NCBI GenBank assembly: GCA_030524435.1
Contig: JAUNGS010000014.1
Coordinates: 1 to 42,651, forward strand
Origin: Eubacterium sp.
GTDB taxonomy: Bacteria > Bacillota > Clostridia > Eubacteriales > Eubacteriaceae
Length of the DNA stretch: 42,651 bases
Reading direction: 5' to 3'
This document shows, one piece after another, positions 38,948-42,651 of this stretch (within the stretch, counting starts at the first letter, position 1; each line of letters starts with the position of its first letter). A program made the translations under genes and the position numbers. The notes beneath the pieces are model-generated. The model did not search any database. It saw nothing but the letters and a program-made list of their open reading frames with translations, and was not told the DNA's origin.

Positions 38948-39388
38948 ATGACTGAAGCACAGAAGGTCTGGCTGTCAATCACTGGTACCGTGAGGGATAA
39001 AGCCTCCCAGATGAAGGATATCATGGAGTTTTCCACCGAAGGTAATGTTTACCGGGAAAAAAACAGCACCTGTGTCTGCTACGACGAATCAGAAATTTCG
39101 GGCGTAGAGGGAACCACCACAACGGTTCGCCTGGAGGATGGAAAAATTTCCGTTATCCGCATGGGTGTGGTCAATTCCATTATGGAATTTGAGGAAGGAA
39201 GGCGCAATGTAACCCTGTACTCAACGCCCTATGGCGATATCACCATGGGCATATTCACCAAGGGTGTGGATGTGGCCTACAACGAGAAACGCGACCCGGT
39301 GAAGGTCAGGGTCAAGTATTCCATCGACGTCGAGGGCGTCGAGAATTCTCAAAACGTACTGGATATAAAGATCAAGAACTATATGTAA
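38948..39388 (+). CDS. DUF1934-family protein (YwiB-like)
   Basis: This 146-residue protein of the lipocalin-like DUF1934 family has unknown function. It contains the repeated beta pattern WLSITGTVRD, TCVCYDESEISGVEGTTTTVRL, GRRNVTLYSTPYGDITMGIFT and KYSIDVEG. In Bacillus the family member lies next to argS, and here too it directly precedes argS, which supports the assignment. GGAGGTGACAGAGAG precedes the ATG. A hairpin terminator lies between it and argS. Confidence 0.85.
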   Translation: MTEAQKVWLSITGTVRDKASQMKDIMEFSTEGNVYREKNSTCVCYDESEISGVEGTTTTVRLEDGKISVIRMGVVNSIMEFEEGRRNVTLYSTPYGDITMGIFTKGVDVAYNEKRDPVKVRVKYSIDVEGVENSQNVLDIKIKNYM

Positions 39389-39393
39389 GGTCT

Positions 39394-39421
39394 AAGGGCG
39401 AACGGCGTTGTTCGCCCTTTT
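39394..39421 (+). terminator. Hairpin between the DUF1934 gene and argS
   Basis: A perfect 10-bp stem (AAGGGCGAAC / GTTCGCCCTT) with a 6-base loop and a short TTTT lies only eight bases before the argS ribosome binding site. It may terminate partially, allowing read-through into argS. Confidence 0.7.
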
Positions 39422-39438
39422 AAATGATGGAGGAAAGA

Positions 39439-41130
39439 ATGTATATCAGAGAGAAGATTGAAGATCAGATCAGGGCCCTGATTCAAAAATCCCTGGAAAC
39501 AGCCGTGGAGGCCGGAGATTTTTCTCTGGCGTCCATGCCGGAAATTCACCTGGAGGTGCCCCGGGAAAAGGAACACGGCGATTACGCCACCAACGTGGCC
39601 ATGCAGCTGCCCAAGCAGGCCAAAAAGGCGCCGCGGGTCATCGCCGAGAGTATTGTGAAGCATTTTGATATCGACGGCTCCTATGTGGAGGAAATCGACA
39701 TCGCCGGTCCGGGCTTCATCAACTTTAGACTGAAGCCGGAGTGGATCTACGAGGTCCTCTTGGAAATCAAGGATATGGGCGGCGACTACGGCCGCAGCAC
39801 AGGCAACACCGGCAAGAAATACAATCTGGAATTTATCTCCGCCAACCCCACGGGCCCCATGCACATGGGCAACGCCCGGGGCGGCGCCATCGGGGACATC
39901 CTGGCCTCCATCGCCCAGTGGACAGGCTACGAGGTCACCCGGGAGTTCTACGTCAACGACGCCGGCAACCAGATCGCCAAATTCGGCGACTCCCTGGACG
40001 CCCGCTTCCGCCAGCTCATGGGCCAGGACATTCCCTTCCCCGAGGATGGCTACCAGGGTGGTGACATTCGCGTCCACATGGAGGAATTCATCGCCAAGGA
40101 GGGCGGTGAGGCGGCCTGTGAAAAATATTTGGCCATGGATGAGGGCGAGCGCAAAAAAATCTTTGTGGATTACGCCCTTGAAAAGAACCTTAAAAAGATG
40201 CATAAGGATCTGGAGGACTACGGCATTGTCTACGACGTCTGGTTCTCGGAGCAGAGCCTCTACGACAGCGGCGCCATCGAATCGGCGCTGCAGACCCTCA
40301 AGGATCGCAGTGCAGTCTACGAAAAGGAGGGGGCCCTGTGGTTTGAAACCAGCAAGTACGGCTGTGAAAAGGACGACGTTTTAATCCGCCAGAACGGGCT
40401 GCCCACCTATTTCATGGGGGATATCGCCTACCACCTCAACAAGTTTATGACCCGGGGCTTCGACCGCTGCGTCAACGTCTGGGGGGCCGACCACCACGGT
40501 CACATCGCCCGCCTCAAGGCGGCCATGGCCGCCGCCGGCGTCAATCCCGACAATCTGGAGATCGTCATCATGCAGCTGGTGCGCCTGATGAGAGACGGCG
40601 AAATCGCCAGAATGTCTAAGCGCAAGGGCGAGATGATTTCTTTAACGGACCTCATCGAGGAGGTTGGCCGCGACGCGGCGCGCTTCCTGTTCAATATGCG
40701 CTCCCCCGACAGCCATCTGGATTTCGACCTGGATCTGGCCATCGAGCAGTCCAATGAAAACCCGGTGTTCTACGTCCAGTACGCCCACGCCAGAATCTGC
40801 AGTATTCTGCGCCAGATGGCCGAGGATGTAACGGAAAAGGACGCCGTCAACCTGACTTTGCTCAAGGAAAAAGAGGAAATCAACCTCATCACCATGCTGG
40901 CCAACCTGCCGGAGGAAATCATCATCGCCGAGGACAAGATGGATCCCAGCAGAATCACCCGCTACGCCATGGATCTGGCCTCGGCCTTCCACTCCTTCTA
41001 CAATGCCTGCCGGGTTCGCGTAGAGGATGTGGCGCTGATGAAGGCCCGCCTGGCCCTAATCGAGGCGACGAAGCAGGTGCTGACCAATGTCCTGGGGATT
41101 TTGGGCGTCGAAGCGCCTGAACGCATGTAA
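39439..41130 (+). CDS. argS: Arginyl-tRNA synthetase
   Basis: This 563-residue class I synthetase charges tRNA-Arg. It has an N-terminal tRNA D-loop-binding domain, the HIGH-like SANPTGPMHMGNARGG signature, the KMSKS-like ARMSKRKGEMISL motif and a C-terminal anticodon-binding helical domain ending FHSFYNACRV. I chose the ATG at 39439 after GGAGG (39429-39433). Earlier in-frame ATGs from 39424 overlap that site. Its stop shares one base with the next start (TAATG), so tcdA is translationally coupled. Confidence 0.96.
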   Translation: MYIREKIEDQIRALIQKSLETAVEAGDFSLASMPEIHLEVPREKEHGDYATNVAMQLPKQAKKAPRVIAESIVKHFDIDGSYVEEIDIAGPGFINFRLKPEWIYEVLLEIKDMGGDYGRSTGNTGKKYNLEFISANPTGPMHMGNARGGAIGDILASIAQWTGYEVTREFYVNDAGNQIAKFGDSLDARFRQLMGQDIPFPEDGYQGGDIRVHMEEFIAKEGGEAACEKYLAMDEGERKKIFVDYALEKNLKKMHKDLEDYGIVYDVWFSEQSLYDSGAIESALQTLKDRSAVYEKEGALWFETSKYGCEKDDVLIRQNGLPTYFMGDIAYHLNKFMTRGFDRCVNVWGADHHGHIARLKAAMAAAGVNPDNLEIVIMQLVRLMRDGEIARMSKRKGEMISLTDLIEEVGRDAARFLFNMRSPDSHLDFDLDLAIEQSNENPVFYVQYAHARICSILRQMAEDVTEKDAVNLTLLKEKEEINLITMLANLPEEIIIAEDKMDPSRITRYAMDLASAFHSFYNACRVRVEDVALMKARLALIEATKQVLTNVLGILGVEAPERM

Positions 41131-41810
41131 TGGCGGAGATTTTTGACCGCGAGGTTCGGATGCTGGGGGAGACAGCCCTAAAGCGGCTCAAAGACGCCCG
41201 GGTAATCCTTTTTGGCGTCGGCGGCGTGGGCTCCTACGTGGCCGAGGGACTCGTTCGCTGCGGTGTGGGGCATTTAACCCTGGTGGATAAGGACGTGGTG
41301 GACATCACCAATATCAACCGCCAGCTCATTGCCCTCCACTCCACCCTGGGTCAGGTTAAGGTGGAGGCAGCCCGGGCCAGGCTTCTGGACATCAATCCGG
41401 AGGCGGAAATTCTGGCTCTGAAGAAAACCCTGACGCCGGAGTCCCTGGGGGAGTTTCACCTGGAGACCTATGACTACGTGGTGGACGCCATCGACATGGT
41501 GACGGCCAAGCTGGCCCTGGCGGTTTTCTGCAGCAAGGAAAAAATTCCCGTCATCGCCAGCATGGGGACGGGCAATAAGCTTGACCCCTCGAAGCTTCAG
41601 ATTACGGACATTTACAAAACCTCGGTCTGTCCCCTGGCCAAGGTCATGCGCCGGGAGCTGAAGGCCCGGCGGGTGAAAAAGCTCAAGGTTATCTGCTCCT
41701 CTGAGGTGCCCGCGGTGCGCTGTACGCCGCCGGGAAGCGTTTCCTTCGTGCCCTCGGTGGCCGGGCTGATGCTGGCCGGCGAGGTGGTCCGGGACTTAAT
41801 AAAGGCTTAG
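41130..41810 (+). CDS. tcdA: tRNA threonylcarbamoyladenosine dehydratase (ThiF/E1-like)
   Basis: This 226-residue ATP-dependent enzyme cyclises the t6A side chain of tRNA to ct6A, acting in the cytoplasm after the Sua5-type pathway whose first enzyme is encoded at 29617. Motifs are the Rossmann ILFGVGGVGSYVAEGL, the nucleotide-contacting LVDKDVVDITNINRQ, SMGTGNKLDPSK and SEVPAVRCTPPGS. The length is slightly short, as in Firmicute forms. It starts within the argS stop (TAATG) and ends at a strong terminator. Other ThiF-like proteins are possible but the context and motifs favour TcdA. Confidence 0.9.
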   Translation: MAEIFDREVRMLGETALKRLKDARVILFGVGGVGSYVAEGLVRCGVGHLTLVDKDVVDITNINRQLIALHSTLGQVKVEAARARLLDINPEAEILALKKTLTPESLGEFHLETYDYVVDAIDMVTAKLALAVFCSKEKIPVIASMGTGNKLDPSKLQITDIYKTSVCPLAKVMRRELKARRVKKLKVICSSEVPAVRCTPPGSVSFVPSVAGLMLAGEVVRDLIKA

Positions 41811-41812
41811 TG

Positions 41813-41850
41813 AAATCCTGTTCAGATGCGGATCTGGACAGGATTTTTTT
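41813..41850 (+). terminator. Intrinsic terminator after tcdA
   Basis: A 15-bp stem with one wobble (AAATCCTGTTCAGAT / ATCTGGACAGGATTT) and a 4-base loop leads into a T-run of seven, immediately after the stop codon. Confidence 0.93.
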
Positions 41851-41879
41851 GCGCTCTTACTGTAAATTTGCTGATTTCG

Positions 41880-41888
41880 TGCTATAAT
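41880..41888 (+). promoter_or_regulatory. Extended -10 promoter of the zinc-ribbon gene
   Basis: TGCTATAAT lies 46 bases before the ATG. At 17-base spacing the -35 is CTGTAA, a poor match. Confidence 0.65.
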
Positions 41889-41933
41889 ATGGTCGGCGGG
41901 GCCGTCCGCCAAATAAATAGCTGGAGGCGCGTC

Positions 41934-42236
41934 ATGTCTAAAAAAGTAGACGCCTATCTTTTTTGTGTGAATTGTGACAGGGAGACGCCCCACGTGGTGG
42001 AATACGAGGGGGGACAGCTCCACAGAATCGCCTGCGAGGAATGCGGCATGGCGGTGCAGGTCAACCAGGAATACGTCAGCGCGCACTATAAAGAGGACTT
42101 TGTCCGCCGGGTGATGTCAAAGCCCGGGCGCATGACGAGGGAGATGGAGGCGGACCTCAGCGCCTTTATCAAGTCCCTGCCCTTCAGGGTGATTACGAAG
42201 CCCTACCGGGTGTACAGGGAGAATCATCAGGACTGA
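41934..42236 (+). CDS. Small zinc-ribbon protein
   Basis: This 100-residue cytoplasmic protein has a four-Cys zinc-ribbon pattern (CVNCDRETPHVVEY...ACEECG), spaced about 23 residues apart. A basic helical C-terminus follows (KPGRMTREMEADLSAFI, then KPYRVYRENHQD). Such small ribbons occur in transcription or translation factors, but this family is not functionally assigned. I recall it only as a conserved Firmicute family. I chose the ATG at 41934 after GGAGG (41923-41927). An earlier in-frame start lies in the terminator of tcdA. It is a one-gene unit. Confidence 0.75.
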   Translation: MSKKVDAYLFCVNCDRETPHVVEYEGGQLHRIACEECGMAVQVNQEYVSAHYKEDFVRRVMSKPGRMTREMEADLSAFIKSLPFRVITKPYRVYRENHQD

Positions 42237-42476
42237 GGCCCTTTGAAATTTTGAAGGGAAATTATTTATTTTTGTAAAAATTATTTTTGATGAATCCCGG
42301 AACTTCGGGGAAAGCTTCGGTTATATTTTTACAAAATAAAATATAATTCAAATTTCCGTCGTGTTTTTTTGAAAAACCGGAAAGATGCATAGGATTACAT
42401 TGCTTTTTTCTCTGGGATTGACTATACAAATTTCAGGGAATGTGGTTAAATCTAAGTAGATTACAGGAGGTATGGA
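42237..42476. other. AT-rich intergenic region before ispF
   Basis: These 240 bases hold no gene that I can support. A weak CCCTT/AAGGG hairpin lies at 42240-42259. Near the end, TGGTTAAAT (42443-42451) could be an extended -10 for ispF. TTGACT (42418-42423) is 22 bases away and too far for a standard -35. Confidence 0.4.
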
Positions 42477-42651
42477 ATGAATGCCATACGCATAGGTACG
42501 GGCTACGATGTCCACCAGCTTGCAGCGGGCCGGGAGCTGATCCTCGGCGGCGTAAAAATCGAGCACGAAAAGGGGCTTCTGGGACATTCGGATGCCGACG
42601 TCCTCGTCCACGCCATCATGGACGCTCTGCTGGGGGCCTTGGCCCTGGGTG
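42477..42651 (+). CDS. ispF: 2-C-methyl-D-erythritol 2,4-cyclodiphosphate synthase (3' end outside window)
   Basis: This is the first 58 codons of a non-mevalonate isoprenoid enzyme that cyclises CDP-methylerythritol phosphate, releasing CMP. It opens [11 protein letters not shown], with the DVH metal-binding motif, then ILGGVKI and [26 protein letters not shown], which holds the second metal ligand region. The usual RIGHGYD is RIGTGYD here, a minor change. The start ATG at 42477 follows AGGAGG (42465-42470). A two-codon ATG-GAA-TGA frame overlaps it. The gene runs off the window. Confidence 0.95.
   Translation, partial: MNAIRIGTGYDVHQLAAGRELILGGVKIEHEKGLLGHSDADVLVHAIMDALLGALALG

Noticed and set aside
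1-42651. CRISPR arrays, tRNA or rRNA genes, insertion sequences
   Set aside because: I saw no regularly spaced direct repeats, no cloverleaf sequences, no rRNA-like stretches and no transposase motifs.

Overview
The window looks like chromosomal DNA of a GC-rich Gram-positive anaerobe of the class Clostridia. The evidence is strong AGGAGG-type ribosome binding sites, tightly overlapping genes, GntR regulators, a sortase-type surface protein, and a corrinoid protein with an MttB-type methyltransferase and a BCCT carrier. That last combination is typical of acetogens such as Eubacterium and Acetobacterium, so a member of the Eubacteriaceae is my best guess. This is inference, because no rRNA or other marker is present. 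I saw no tRNA, rRNA, CRISPR array, insertion sequence, integrase or relaxase.

Region 1 (1-17875, + strand) is one dense block of about 15 genes. It begins with a VirB4-type ATPase (5' end outside the window) and a VirD4/TraG-type coupling ATPase. Next come a protein with S1-like domains, a single-stranded DNA-binding protein, a small membrane protein and a 1295-residue surface protein with about eight Cna-B/SpaA-type repeats and an NPGTG sorting signal. It continues with a helical unknown, a membrane Ser/Thr kinase, a small membrane protein, a repeat-built secreted membrane-anchored protein, an FHA protein, a PP2C phosphatase, a small exported membrane protein, a lipoprotein and an unknown. 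This is a type IV secretion or conjugation apparatus joined to a complete phosphorylation circuit (kinase writer, FHA reader, PP2C eraser) and a set of cell-surface proteins. It is the most unusual system in the window.

Region 2 (17876-25352) starts with trmB on the minus strand, abutting region 1 tail to tail. A quaternary-amine demethylation cluster follows: corrinoid protein, two tandem GntR-type regulators, MFS transporter, MttB-family methyltransferase without a pyrrolysine codon, and BCCT transporter. A consensus-like promoter preceded by a 10-bp palindrome and overlapped by 9-bp direct repeats stands in front of the MFS-mttB pair.

Region 3 (25446-42651) is mostly housekeeping: a DJ-1/PfpI protein, pilT and a prepilin peptidase, nicotinate phosphoribosyltransferase, a Sua5-type tRNA modification enzyme, rpiB, a UDP-glucose dehydrogenase-like protein lacking its catalytic residues, galU, phosphoglucomutase, an AIM24-family protein, a ferredoxin, a NeuD/PglD-type acyltransferase, an in-frame DUF523-Ddl fusion, a DUF1934 protein, argS, tcdA, a zinc-ribbon protein and the start of ispF. 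Most transcription units here end in clear intrinsic terminators. Many begin with an extended -10 element (TGnTATAAT-like) with little or no -35 box.

No gene-free stretch exceeds 300 bases. Long open frames antisense to the GC-rich genes were judged to be shadows.
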